Origin: Acanthosepion esculentum | Lineage: Eukaryota > Mollusca > Cephalopoda > Sepiida > Sepiidae | Assembly: GCA_964036315.1 (NCBI GenBank) | Contig: OZ038485.1 | Location: forward strand, 96,178,575-96,242,574 | Direction of reading: 5' to 3' | DNA length: 64,000 nt | In this document: positions 1 to 13,142 of the stretch, one piece after another | How the letters are laid out: each line of letters starts with the position of its first letter | Position numbering within the stretch: the first letter of the stretch is position 1 | Position numbers and translations under genes: made by a program | The notes under the pieces: model-generated | The model's database searches: none | What the model was told of the DNA's origin: nothing | What the model saw: only the letters and a program-made list of their open reading frames with translations

Positions 1-100
1 CTTAATTAAAGTCCGACATTCTCACGTAGCTGGACCCGCCAGCAGGAATGTTTAACCTTCTGATTTCTCTTCACATCTTCACCCCCCACGGTCCGCTACA
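1..100 (-). repeat. LTR-A1 fragment, cut by the window edge
   Basis: Read on the minus strand, this begins TGTAGCGGACCGTG at position 100 and continues through the same sequence as the 5' part of the solo LTRs at 14936 and 32595. It is the first ~100 bp of an LTR whose remainder lies outside the window. No internal retroelement sequence is visible. Confidence 0.7.
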
Positions 101-370
101 CACATACACACTAATACACGCAAATACATAAATAAAACTGTATGAAACTACCATACAATTTACCCGACCGTGTTCTTTTTATTGTTATTAAGTTTATTTG
201 TTCTGTTTTTCCCCGTGAACACAAGCCCAAACTTATGACCACATGGTGTGAGTGAATATACCTCCACAAGTTAAAGTGAGACTTCAAAACGAACCCACTC
301 ATTGTCGCAGAAGAGGAATCACCTTCGCTAGAAACATTATAGAGAAATGCTGTAACGGATGTATTTCATA

Positions 371-557
371 CAGTGTAACCCGGATATAAGAGAGTTGTCG
401 GGACCCGAGAAGAAGTATCTTATATCCGGGTTTCTCTTATATCCGGGTTTGGTCTAATTTATATACATTAACACAGGCTCTAATTTGGGACCAGAGAAAA
501 TCTCTTATATCCGAGTTTCTCTTATATCCGAGTTTCTCTTATATCCGGGTTACGCTG
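371..557. mobile_element. Short MITE with pogo/Tc1-like ends
   Basis: The left end CAGTGTAACCCGGATATAAG and the right end, read on the other strand as CAGCGTAACCCGGATATAAG, form an inverted repeat with one difference in 20. Both sides are flanked by TA, the usual target duplication of the Tc1/mariner/pogo superfamily. The interior holds further copies of TCTTATATCCGGGTT. There is no coding capacity, so it is a non-autonomous element. The superfamily assignment rests on TIR style and TA flanks only. Confidence 0.65.
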
Positions 558-559
558 TA

Positions 560-1385
560 TATACTTTCACACAATAACGTAAAATAAACTTTTATTAAAT
601 ATGAAATAAAGGATAATATAATTTTTTTTAGTGCAAATAAAACAATTTTGATTGACTGATAAATGTTCATTGAACGATATTTGAATTAACCGTGAATTTG
701 TTTACGGGTCTAGTAAAATATAATTCATAATTTACTCATCTGTTAACTCGGGCGTACCTGGCTACCTTTCAGGGGTCATTAGTAGCGCCCGGGCGCACTG
801 TGAGAAACGTTGGGTTAGTATTCGAATAAACAAATGTGTTTATCAGTAAATTTTCAACGTTAATAAAGGATCAATTAAAAATAAGTAACGAAGAAAAGAA
901 AATAATGTAAAAAAAAAAACACAGAAAGAAACACCGAATACAATGGAGGTCATTTTTTATGACTAATCAGATTTATTACGTATACAACTTTTTTAGTATA
1001 CTAATACTAATTTTTACTTTCTGTTTTTGCTAAAGTTATATTTATTTTCTATTTTCGATCATCTTTTTCTATCGATTGATAGTTTAGGTGTTAGTACTGT
1101 CAAAAAGGCAGAATAAATTATTTTATTTATTTTAAATGATGAATTCATAATCTCCGACTATTTTAGACTTAAATCCCGATATATATTTTTTGTTTCTGCT
1201 ATCTTTTTCTAAATTTAACAAACTTTTCGATATTTGTGTTTATTTATTTAAGGACTTTGTCTTGCTTTCTAGCGTTTTTGTTTCCCCAACATTTTCTATA
1301 TTTAAAAAGGCGTTAATTTCTTTTGGAGCTTGTAAAACACGTAATAATGGGTATAACATTTATATACGAACGTTATATATGTTCC
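560..1385. other. AT-rich stretch, nothing recognised
   Basis: No open frame with protein-like composition, no recognisable repeat end and no RNA gene was found. The small open frame near 1190-1444 has no known motif. Confidence 0.5.
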
Positions 1386-1815
1386 AAAAGTTGTCATCGA
1401 CCCGGGGCGGGGTGACAGTGGTGTCAAGACCCAGCTGTCTATAAAATGTTTCCGTGGCACGGGTCTCAAATTGCATCTAACAAATAAGTCCAGCTCCAAA
1501 CCGGATAATGGGAGAAGGTAGAAAACTGGTGTTTCGGGGAAATGGAACTCGACAGCCCAGAAAGTCCATCTTTAGGAGAGGAAAATCCCTGATTTTAAAC
1601 CTCCATTGCCTTGCTGTCATAGCCACATGGAAAAGGTTAAGGAAGTAAATCCAGACAGAAAATCCGGAGTGAGGCCCCGAAGACTGCCAACACTGACAAC
1701 TTTCCGGGAACTCCTGCAGCCAAGCCGTTCCCACATCTAATGCCTTTAGATCTTGTCGGTACGGCCGACGGCCACCATATACCATCACCAAGGCCTACGC
1801 CCAGGGGATGTTATT
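1386..1815. other. GC-richer block, probably an unidentified repeat
   Basis: Base composition changes sharply from the surrounding AT-rich DNA. The open frames on both strands (1477-1791 minus, 1740-1952 plus) match no family I know. The block ends in (ACT/ATT) microsatellite-like sequence near 1890-1930. An old mobile element is the likeliest explanation, but no termini were found. Confidence 0.3.
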
Positions 1816-1958
1816 CCAGTTTCACTACCAAAAGACTGAATTTTGACCAAACAGGGTATACCTTTATCTCACGAGATAAACGGATGACTACTACTACATA
1901 TACTACTTCTATTATTATTATTAATTTTTTTAAAGACAACAATGAAAAATAAAGTTAC

Positions 1959-2352
1959 CAGGAATAATCTTTCGAGCGGATGCCAATAAAAGTGCCATTG
2001 CCAGATCAGCTGTTGCATTGGTCACGACATGTTTAGTGTTTCCGATTCGAATGTTGGAGGCTTTGGCCCACTTTAAGTCAATGTGATCGATTCCGACGCC
2101 ATGGTTGGAGATAATTTTTAAATTGGGTAACGAACGCAGCAGTCGGCGAACTTCTTCTGGGTCTTTCCCGGGTATAATAGCTCCAAAGATTTCAGGTGCT
2201 AGTCTTGGGTTTGCTGCAAGTTCGGAGGGGTAAACGACTCTGAAAGAGCGTTCAATTCTGTCCAGACATTTGCGCCTAAAGTTGGGATACTGTTTGTGGT
2301 GAATAAAATAATGAAACAGTAACAAAACAAGAGGCTTCTTTCGGGACGCCAT
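1959..2352 (-). CDS. First coding exon of a D-isomer-specific 2-hydroxyacid dehydrogenase (glyoxylate/hydroxypyruvate reductase type)
   Basis: The frame encodes about 131 residues matching the N-terminal substrate-binding half of the 2-hydroxyacid dehydrogenase family, NAD(P)H enzymes that reduce 2-keto acids such as glyoxylate or hydroxypyruvate. Residues 82-93 read SNHGVGIDHIDL, the conserved turn leading into the nucleotide-binding domain. Residues 111-127 read TNATADLAMALLLASAR, the conserved helix before the GxGxxG Rossmann motif. The Rossmann fold and catalytic Arg/Glu/His would be in later exons, which I could not find in positions 1-1958. The exon ends in CCTG|GTAACT, a good splice donor in phase 1; translation past it gives only 9 unrelated codons before a stop. 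The start at 2352 has a strong context (AAAATGG); an in-frame ATG lies 12 bases upstream. The exact substrate cannot be told from this half. It is the only convincing host coding piece in the window and could be a live exon or an orphan. Confidence 0.8.
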
Positions 2353-2394
2353 TTTGATGATCACGTCATTTGATTCTTTTTTCTTCCTTCCTTA

Positions 2395-2455
2395 CTCTCT
2401 TCTTTCTTTCTTTTTCTTTTCTTTTCTTTTCTTTTCTTTTCTTTTCTTTTCTTTC
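2395..2455 (+). repeat. (TTTTC)n microsatellite
   Basis: Uninterrupted CTTTT/CTTTC repeats lie just upstream of the dehydrogenase exon as that gene is oriented. The open frame over it is a low-complexity artefact. Confidence 0.9.
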
Positions 2456-2599
2456 TGATATTACATTTTATCTCATTATCTTTTTTCTTTTCCATTTTTT
2501 AACTGTCTTCCTTTGTGTGTTTATCTATTGCATTAATTTTTCTATCAGACACATTAACACTGTCGAGTATTTTAAATGTTTTATTAGACATTAACAGCC

Positions 2600-2906
2600 A
2601 TATATAGACTACACTATGTTGGGATTCTAGATACCAGTAGCCGCTCACGCCCACCCACCCACCAAACCTGGTCAACAAAATATTTATAAAGCCAACGTTC
2701 CTGCTAACGTGATTAATACCAATTTGGGATCGTCACGTAGTAAAATGTTACTGTCTATACTGTCTAGTAATACCTAATGCGACAATTTAAAACCATTTTT
2801 TTTAATTCTTGGAAAAGTGATCTGAAGAAACAGGAAAAAACACCTTCCTGTGGAAATAAAATATAATCAATGGACCCTTAAGGTTGTCTGTTTTAATTTT
2901 AATTAA

Positions 2907-2950
<44 letters not shown>

Positions 2951-3040
2951 CATGCACAGGCATTGCTTGATATCGTCCTCATTGAGTCTTACAATGATAT
3001 CTTATGATGCTCCTAATCAACAACCAGATGACAGCCATCA

Positions 3041-3108
<68 letters not shown>

Positions 3109-3650
3109 ACTTAAGAATAAAATTTATTTCTGTCGGAATTTCTGGGATGAGGAGTTATGAATATTTACACTATTTTCAATGCTCTTATTTTATTACAATA
3201 GCAACACTTCGGTCGTTGTGGTCTCAGGCCTTCTTTAGATCGCTGTCGATCCGGATGAACTTCGGTGAATTTTGAACAAGCTTCTTTTTAACGTACGTGG
3301 GTATCGTGTTCTCATTCCAGTGTGCATGCTTAGAGAGATCTTCTCTTGGTTAATTGTCTTTCTGAGTACTGCTCAGTTATTGATATTTCAGTTCCCATTT
3401 TGTCTGTTTCTGTATTACCCGGCTCTGGAAATGAACTCATAATTATTATGCCAAATTTACTAATCAACGTAATAATATTTTACAGAGAATCCTATCGCTA
3501 GATTTTGAAGCCTTAAACCTAAATAATATTTAAATTATTTTTATATTATATAATATTTTGTTTATTTTTCTATTATATTTAATGTTTCCTCTACTGCTAA
3601 TGCCTTGTTGTCAAGCTAGGCTCGCTCCACCGCCATTTTTTTTTATTGTG
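2600..3650. other. AT-rich spacer with two (TA)n runs
   Basis: It holds (TA)n microsatellites at about 2909-2949 and 3042-3104 and otherwise AT-rich sequence with no recognised gene or element end. Confidence 0.6.
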
Positions 3651-3658
3651 CATTGATG

Positions 3659-3663
3659 TATGT

Positions 3664-3723
<60 letters not shown>

Positions 3724-3952
3724 ATTGTATTAGATCCAAGTGTTGGCATGCTTAAATTATTTCTTTCCAGTGTATCAAACTCTCTCCGTTATGCACGTTT
3801 GTTTGGGCGCGTTTCTTACACTTCTCCAGGGCATGGTTATTTGGTTTCAATTTATTGAGTTTCCATTTCTTTTATTTGTGCATTGATGTATTTTGTTTGT
3901 TTGTTTCTTTTTTTTGTTTGTTTCTTTTTTTTTGTTTGTTTGTTTCTTTCGT

Positions 3953-3984
<32 letters not shown>

Positions 3985-4143
3985 TATTTGTTTCTTTGTT
4001 TGTTTCTTTTTTCTTTGTCTGTTTCTTTATTTCTTTCTCTCTTTTTCCTTTCTTTCTTCCTTTCTTTGTTTGTTTGTTTGTTTGTTTGTTTCTTTCTTTC
4101 TTTCTTTCTTTTTTATTTGTTTGTTTGTTTCTTTCTTTCTTTC
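3659..4143 (+). repeat. (CTTT)n and (TTTC/TTTG)n tracts
   Basis: A pure CTTT run (about 3659-3723) is followed after ~165 bp by a longer, interrupted TTTC/TTTG tract (3890-4143). The short sequence before each run (TGTGCATTGATGTAT) is shared, so the two are probably a duplication. Three overlapping open frames here are artefacts. Confidence 0.85.
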
Positions 4144-4223
4144 AAATGGCTTCCATATTGTATTTGCATACACGCTAGGCCAACTAAGGAGGCGCTCATA
4201 GCTTAACATATGCGTTGATTACT

Positions 4224-4730
4224 TTAGAAGTTTTTTTTTCTGTCTACAAATTTTACTTCAGTCCGTATTTCTTGTTGAACACTTGTTTCCTCCCATATAT
4301 GATCAGCCATGTCTGGTTTCGTCGATTCAAATTGATACCAGCTATCTGAATCAACTGATGAATGAGAGCAGTCTCTACCCACGGATTGAATAAAGGGGGC
4401 TGTGTTCGAAATTCGCAGAAGTTTACTAAATACAATAGACACATGAAGAAAGCTTGAGGATAAACAAAACCCGAAACGCTGTGACCACAACAACCGTGAT
4501 GTCACAAACCCGAATTGATCAGTGTATAATAATGATAATTCCTCATCTCTGACTTTGAAATAAAAATATTGGATTAACTTTGCTTCCTTCTTCTCAATTA
4601 GAATGCACCGCGCTTGACCGTTTATGTTATCATTAACATCCAGTTTGTGAAGAGGAAACATTTTGCGAGGAGAGGTCGCAAAGAGAAGATTCTTTCCAGA
4701 CCCGTGGGTAAATACAGTCTCTTGTAACAT
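4224..4730 (-). other. Unrecognised 168-codon open frame
   Basis: An open frame starting at 4730 has mixed, not low-complexity, composition. It contains no motif, signal or membrane pattern I recognise and shows no splice-site support. It borders a SINE on one side and a T-rich tract on the other. It is more likely a chance frame or remnant than a gene. Confidence 0.15.
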
Positions 4731-4774
4731 GGCACGCTATGCTTGTGAGTAAAGACAGCCTTTGTTGGCTGGTT

Positions 4775-5160
4775 GGTTGGTTGTTTTTGTTTTGCGATAT
4801 ATCACCATCTGTTGGTTATTAATGGCGAAATCTAAATATTTTGTACACAATTTTATTTCATTTTTGATATAATAATGATACAAGTGATACAAGTGATATC
4901 TGGGGGAGAGGTGGTGGATTCATATCATTCTCAAGGACATTTGCGCGAAAGTGAATATAACGAACGCAATTGAAATTGAAACTCGGCTCTCCGATTAACA
5001 ATTCTAAGCCATTATCTATTACACCAACCGCACATCTAAGCTTACAACACCTGGTATTCCCAAGCGGTCACTCATCTAGGTACTGAGCAGGTTCGACGTT
5101 TCTTAACTTTGGTGATCGTACGCGAACCGGTGTTTCAGCGTGATGTGCGTATAAACTGAC
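4775..5160 (-). mobile_element. 5S rRNA-derived SINE
   Basis: Positions about 5042-5155, read on the minus strand, follow 5S rRNA: plus-strand blocks GGTATTCCCAAGCGGTCACTC and TTAACTTTGGTGATCGTACG correspond to the reverse complement of the 5S 3' half and internal control region, with scattered substitutions. Downstream on the minus strand follow a tRNA-like GAACTCGGCTCTCCG block (4980s) and a tail with a sequence close to CATATCAACC seen in many repeats here. A second copy is at 42545-42905. The 5S internal promoter would have driven its transcription. Confidence 0.7.
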
Positions 5161-5165
5161 AGCCT

Positions 5166-6180
5166 TTGTAACATTCACTAGCTTTCTTTTTCAGAGTCGG
5201 AGAGAAGGCATGTAATACATTTCTACATTTTTTTAGCAAGTTTTCTTCCTAGGAACTTGATTTACATTTTTTCGATTTCCCCCTAACCTTTTTTCAAATT
5301 TAATTATTATGTTTTTTAATGTTTAATCTGTAACGACGACGGATAATACCGTGGCTCCCAGATATATTTGTTGAACTAAGACAGTTTGTTTTATAGGTGC
5401 AAGTCATGGACATTGTTTTTTGAAAAAGGAAATTTCATAGAAATAGCTCTGCATTTTTCTTTTTTTATCTGAGTACAAGAGCAAAGAATACGTGGAGAAT
5501 AAAAACATAAGACTTGTTGGTCTCCAATGATCTCTCCTTGCTACCGTGAAGCGACGAAAGCCACCGGGGTTCAGTTACGTGACGAGGCATGACAACCTAT
5601 GATAGACCACCATGAAGAAGCGGGAACGTGGAAGTGTGTACAGACCTGGCTATGTTTGAACCTTTTGATGCAAGCGACAGACAGATTGGCATAGAGGAAC
5701 ATTTACGTTTATTTCCCTCTGGGTTTCCTCGGTAGGGAATAAAAGACCGACCCAAAACAAAAATATTTACATACATAAGTGAAAATTGTCACGTATTACA
5801 TCTTACATATAAGCTATCTATATAAACAATAAAATATCTTACTCAGAAATGATCTCAAAATAAATCCAGTAGCAGATAAGAGCGCATGCCTATCATAATT
5901 CAATAAATAACTTTTAACGGTTCACTGTAAAATAACCTTTTGGCCAAAAGCCAGTAACTGTTCTGACGTCAATAATGTTCTTGATAGAGATTAGGTTGGA
6001 CTGTGTAACGCAGTTTAATTTAACTTAGCCTTTGTAATTGTATGCGCATTTTATGAGCTATAGTGTCAAGATGTGTTCATCATCGTCACGTTTATACAAA
6101 GGTAGGATTGGTTATCAGTAGACAACGGTATTTTGAAAAATTCAAAGTAATGGCGGCTCAGCCTCGTTTTCGAATAATTG
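5166..6180. other. Unassigned sequence
   Basis: Mixed-composition DNA with no gene or element boundary that I can support. Confidence 0.5.
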
Positions 6181-6925
6181 AGTTAAAGAAAGAGAATAAA
6201 AGTGAGTAAGAATAGAGAGTTAGAGAAATGATCGAAATGAAAAAGAAACAGAAAGTGGAAAAATACGAATAAATATAAATGATAGAGAGTGAGATAGAGA
6301 TGCGGGAGAGAATGAGAGAGGGGCAGAGAGATAGAGAAAGTCAAAGAAAGAAATTAAAAAGGAAATAGAGTAAAAAAAGAAATACGTGGAAAAGTTGAAC
6401 ACGGATATAAAAGAAGAAAGAACGTAAAAAGAAAGAAAGAAAGAAAAATGAAAATAACAGCCGATAAATAAAAGAAAAAAAACAAACAAGATAAAACGAT
6501 AGAAAAAAAGGATAAAAAGATGTAAAAATAAGCAAAAGACGAAGTGAAAGAAAGAAATAAGACAATCAGAACTGAGAAAAAGAAACAGAAAAGAAGTTAA
6601 AAAAAGAAAGAGAAGGACATATCAGAAAAAAAAAACATGGTCAAAGAAAAAAATAAAGATGTAAAAAAACAACAGAGGATAGCTACAAAGAAAGAAAGCA
6701 GAAAGAAGAAAAGAAAAAAGGAAGGAAGGAAAGGAAGAAAATAAAAAAGCGAGAAAAAGATAGAAAGAAACGAAAAAAAAAAGAAAGAAGTAAAATGTCA
6801 GAAGAAAAAGAGGAAATCGAAAGGAAAAAGAAACAGCAAATTAATTTAAAAAAAAGAAAAATCCAAATAAGTAAAAAAATAATAGCTAAGAAAAAAGAAA
6901 AGAAATTAATCAAATTTGAAGCAAC
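6180..6925 (+). repeat. Purine-rich (GA/AAG) tract
   Basis: About 750 bp is overwhelmingly A and G on the plus strand, with imperfect AAAG, GAGA and AAAAAG motifs. The Phe/Ser/Leu-rich frames on the minus strand and the Lys-rich frame at 6795-7010 follow from this composition and are not genes. Confidence 0.85.
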
Positions 6926-7105
6926 AGGAATGTCGGCGAATATTCAGGGAATCGGGTTAAAGTTTCCCTGTGAACTCAAATGTAAACTCGATTTGTGTCT
7001 ACCTATTTAGTAATTCATTATGAATTTTCTCCTGTAACAATTATACCTGTTATTAAATAACCCAACAAGGTTTGATATGTCAAATTAACCAACCTAATTT
7101 ATCAA

Positions 7106-7889
7106 TTGTCTCACCGCAGTTGCTTGTATGACGATAAACTACATCCGGCAGCAAGGCCTCTGATGGGGAGTTGGAGGTTTTCAGGAGTGCAGAATCACTC
7201 TTTAACTGCTGTTCTTCCCAGGTTTAACCTGATCCGGTGTGGTAGCTTTGGTTTGGTTTGTTTTACGGCATATCAACCTCAATGGGTTATTTAATGTCGA
7301 CAATTTTTATTGCTGGTAATATAATTTTTTTCCCCTAAAATGTATTGCTGGTAATTTTTTTGTTTTTCCAAAAATGTATTGCTGGTGATAATTTTTTCCT
7401 CAAAAATTTATTGCTGGTAATAATTTTTTACAAAGTATTTCTGGTATTAAGACCTATTTTTACACTTTCATGGTGTTTTAACTATTTGCCGATAGGTGGG
7501 ACCCTAACAGGTGCTACCATACCGTGTCAGAGTGGACCTGGGAGCACCAGCAATTAAGAAGTGGTTCCACGCTCCTCAAAATCTCCTGATCAGTGGTCTT
7601 GCTGTTGGATGTAGTTTATCGTCATACCCAGGACGGGGTGTGGTAGCACCTGTTGGTGCTTCAGCTATGGGACAATAGTGACCCCCACCAAACAAAGACC
7701 AAAATACTAGGAAAGTATAAAAATACATTTTAAGGTAAAATACCAGCAATACATTTATATAAAAAGTTACCAACAATACTTATTTATAGCAAAATGACCA
7801 ACAATACATTTTATCTGTAGTTGAAGGCATACGAATGCGTTCAAAATATTTAGATTTCAGCATAAAATAACCCATAGAGGTGTTGATAT

Positions 7890-7890
<1 letters not shown>
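7106..7890. repeat. Inverted cluster of one SINE family with TTGCTGGTAA tail repeats
   Basis: A plus copy begins near 7120 (GACGATAAACTACATCCG) and ends in ~35-bp tail repeats containing TTGCTGGTAA (7300-7480). A minus copy lies at 7484-7640, and a second plus half-copy starts at 7640 (GTGTGGTAGCACCTGTT) with the tail motif in reverse. Another plus copy is at 23485-23830. The family ends near ATATCAACC/GGGTTATTTAATGTCG, like several other repeats here. Confidence 0.6.

Positions 7891-9985
<2,095 letters not shown>

Positions 9986-10055
<70 letters not shown>
9986..10055. repeat. (TA)n microsatellite
   Basis: About 34 uninterrupted TA units abut the mariner right end. Confidence 0.95.
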
Positions 10056-10056
<1 letters not shown>

Positions 10057-10233
10057 GTATTTTTCAGGGCCAACAAAATTTCTTGAAATCGTATACTGTA
10101 GCTCAAAATGACACCATTTTCTTCGGTTTAAAAAATTTCTTCTTCATTTTTATAATTAAATTGCAAAATAAAAATAATGCCATAGAATAATTAAAGATGT
10201 CTGTATCTGATTCAAACTTTCTTGTTATATAAG

Positions 10234-10683
10234 TGTAGAGGACCGTGTGGGTTTTGAGTGTTGTTGAATTAGAAACACTATTTATTCCTGCTAGAAGAAG
10301 GTCCAACTACAAGAAAATGGCGGACTCGAATGAAGTCCAACTGAAGATGTAAAGAAAACAAACAAGACCGAAATATATATGTCAACAAATATATGTATTA
10401 AACAACAAATTTACAAGTGAAAAAGACATTAACATTTGTGTTTGTGTGTGAACGTAAAGATTTTGTATATTGGTGAATGTTCGTACGTATATGTGTATAA
10501 TGTTCACAGCGTCTTCCACAAATGGGAAGACGCTATCTTGTGCGAGAGCTTACATTTTTAAATGTGTCCGCTGAAATGCAAAGTAGAAAAAGAGAACGAG
10601 GCAAGAAGTCACCCAGTATTTATAGTGTAGGGAGAACGACCCCTAGTGGCAACTAGGGAATTAAGTAGGAGCTAACTTCGACA
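10234..10683 (+). mobile_element. Solo LTR, subfamily LTR-A2
   Basis: A 450-bp unit begins TGTAGAGGACCGTG and ends AACTTCGACA (TG...CA), flanked by a 4-bp duplication TAAG at 10230-10233 and 10684-10687. A TATA-like TATTTATAG lies near 10618, about 65 bp from the 3' end, and an inverted repeat GCGTCTTCC/GGAAGACGC lies at 10509-10533. No internal region, primer-binding site or coding remnant adjoins it, so it is the usual product of LTR-LTR recombination. Related units are at 1, 14936 and 32497-33383. Confidence 0.8.
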
Positions 10684-10689
10684 TAAGCT

Positions 10690-11550
10690 TAAGAATAATT
10701 AATTTTAAACATAAATGAAACCAGTTTCTACATTTTTTATTTTGGTTTTGCCTATTTTATTCAATTTGAAACAGGATTTTTGAAAATGGTGAGCTGGGTT
10801 AGAGACTGCTACTATTTGATTTATGATATTGTTGATAAGTGGAATATAGCTTACTGTGTTCAAATATATTTTTCTCTGTATTTACGCGTAAGGTCTGTAA
10901 TATTTTACCGAAATTCTGTTAATGGGTCTTTAATTTTACTAATTTTCTTTTAAATAATTCTCTAGGACAGATATTTGATTTTTAAGAGATTTTTTTTGTC
11001 TTTGAATTTTTGTCGCTACTCTTCAATTAAAATGGCGGATCAATGATAAGTGGTTTGTGAAAATGATCTTTTTAAATGTTTTAAATACGTAGGATTATAT
11101 ATCGTTTTTTTAAAATTTTTTTTTATAGATAAGCCTTAGGCTATAGCCCAAGGCTTATCTATAAAAACCAAATGTTGTTAAATAGGACACATTTAAATAA
11201 TTTAAAATACGATTTAAGTGTTTTTAAATCAAATGTTGGCAGTAACTACGATGTTTTACAGATACATAATTAAATTTTGTACTAGATTCACCGTTATTTT
11301 GAATTTCCATTACTATAAAATATTAAACATTCGTGCTTTCTGTTGCAAATGTATCAGTTTTCAAATGTTAAGCGTATATCTTTCAATACTTAATATTTCC
11401 AAGTCACTAAGTTGTTCTTAAGTCACTGAGATAAGAATTTAAGCTTGCTAAAGCACATTATAATCAGGAAACACATTTGTTAACAAAATCTGCAAAGTAA
11501 TTCTTAGATATAAGAAGACCGCTTCAGCATATGAAACAAATCCGTGAACC
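10690..11550. other. AT-rich spacer with a strong palindrome
   Basis: Nothing is recognised apart from the hairpin at 11120-11167. Confidence 0.5.
11120..11167. repeat. 18-bp perfect inverted repeat
   Basis: Arms TTTTTATAGATAAGCCTT and AAGGCTTATCTATAAAAA pair perfectly around a 12-base loop that itself contains the palindrome GGCTATAGCC. It may be a tiny MITE remnant or a cruciform-prone site. Confidence 0.8.
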
Positions 11551-12110
11551 GTACTATCAGACGTATTATTGGGTCATCGGTGACTAAACCTGTCCCTTCA
11601 CCAGGCACTAGACATTGACCAGGATTTAAAAAAAAGTTTTTAATGAAGCTTCTTTTTAGAGTCATAGGTCATCTAGAATAGTGGGGTATACTGGAGCTTC
11701 ATTGCTATGTATCCGGCCAGTGCGATGATGACACAGTATCACTGGGAGGGGGATTTTTCTAGACTGAAATCAATGGGCATGGCGGAGAATTACTTTGATG
11801 GAATCTGAGTAAGGCGAGGCAGCACATCGGCTGTGGTTTGGCTTGGAGAAGGATGGGCTCGGCCAGGTATACTAACCCAAGACACGCTACGGATGAATAC
11901 CTCCTTGGCCTTCAGTCCAGTTTTGTGGAGTGAACTAGTCAATTGTTTATTTGCACAGCGATCCTACGACCACATTTGGACTGGCGATGATGATTCATTT
12001 CTCTTAATAAGCACTTTATTTATTTAGCATTGCGTTTCGGTTATTGTAAGGACATGTTATAGGATTAATTTAAATCTGAGCTATGTATAGGTAACTGGTC
12101 AGGAGCTCAG
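11550..12110. other. Mixed-composition block, unidentified
   Basis: Less AT-rich than its surroundings and repeat-like in feel, but no internal duplication, termini or family motif were recognised. TTGCACAGCGA occurs twice (about 11952 and 12111), which hints at an internally repeated element. Confidence 0.3.
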
Positions 12111-12280
12111 TTGCACAGCGACCCGAGGACCATACTCAGTCATGGAACTGATGGAACTGATAATGATGAACAACTCCGTTTGGTTCACGAGAATAGATTT
12201 GTATTACTTTTTCTTATCCACATTCTTCAGACTCTGTATAATTCTGGTTCATTAATTCCACTTCATCTTCGCTTAAAAGT

Positions 12281-12620
12281 GACATGGTGGCGATGGACAC
12301 GATCATCTAGAGGCGGGAAGACGTCGCCAACGATCGTTCGCACACACGCTGGAGACGCGATTTACACCGAGGACTGAAGCGAGGAGAGAAGAAATAGAAG
12401 CTTGCCGCCGGAGGCGAATCGTTCTCGTAGGAAAGATAACGACGCGGCGACACCGGGGTAGAGCGTCATCACATGCATTCGTTGCAATCGAGACCGTCAC
12501 TCACCTGAGGGCCTGTACAGACATAACAGATGCTAGGCCGACATCAGCAGCTGAGGCATAACTTTTTGGGCGCAGATCCATGGTTTTTCGAGACTGATAG
12601 ATGCCACACACACACACACA
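12281..12620 (+). other. CpG-rich block; possible LTR-retroelement leader, or a host 5' exon on the opposite strand
   Basis: This is the most CpG-rich stretch in the window. Reading plus, CA|TGGTGGCGATGG near 12281 could be an LTR end followed by a primer-binding-site-like TGG, and ~300 bp downstream the frame at 12530 (FLGADPWFFETD) resembles a degraded Gag start. Reading minus, AACCATGG at 12579-12581 opens a 25-codon frame that runs into CAG|GTGAGTG, an excellent splice donor (exon 12505-12581). I cannot choose between the two readings. Confidence 0.25.
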
Positions 12621-12839
12621 CGCACATACACACACACACGTATATATATATGAAGAAATATACTCTTAAGGTGTGCTATATTTATGGGATAAAGTGCTCA
12701 ATATCAGAGATAGAGCGTGTGTAAATATAAAATGTAAATATAAAAGTGAACATTGAAGTCAACACTTAGAGGCGCTTTGGAAACGTGAACACTCGCAGTC
12801 AAATTTTTGTCGCAACACTGTCATCCTCTTATCTATTTC

Positions 12840-13142
12840 AATGTTACTAGCCTTCACGATCAAGACCTGCCATACCACGTACATTGTATTCGACCCGCTC
12901 CCATACCCTTCGTATTCCATTGGTGAGACCGAAGTTCCACTCGAGCAGTTTCTTCTTCCCACGAACCGCTGCTTTGTGGAACCGACTCCTCAGTGGAAGC
13001 TTTCCCGATCACAACAGTTTTTACATGATCATGTCTAGGGTTAACCGTTATCTTCCCCACATATCCGTACAAACTCTGCCTCTTACTCTGTGACCCTCTA
13101 CATTGAGTGGCTTTTAGGCCACCATTGTAAAAAAAAAAAAGC
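12840..13142 (+). pseudogene. LINE 3' end with reverse-transcriptase C-terminus
   Basis: Plus-strand frames, with a shift near 12900, encode the end of a jockey-type reverse-transcriptase ORF: SSFFFPRTAALWNRL followed by a short tail ending HISVQTLPLTL and a stop. The 3' untranslated part ends GGCTTTTAGGCCACCATTGT plus an A tract, the usual LINE 3' terminus. The copy is 5'-truncated. Confidence 0.65.

Noticed and set aside
4440..4500. CTTGAGGATAAAC...CCCGAAACGCTGTG as a hammerhead
   Set aside because: The CTGATGA core has an insertion and no stem I pairing can be drawn.
5042..5155. True 5S rRNA gene
   Set aside because: Too many differences across the molecule, and joined to a SINE body also present at 42.5 kb.
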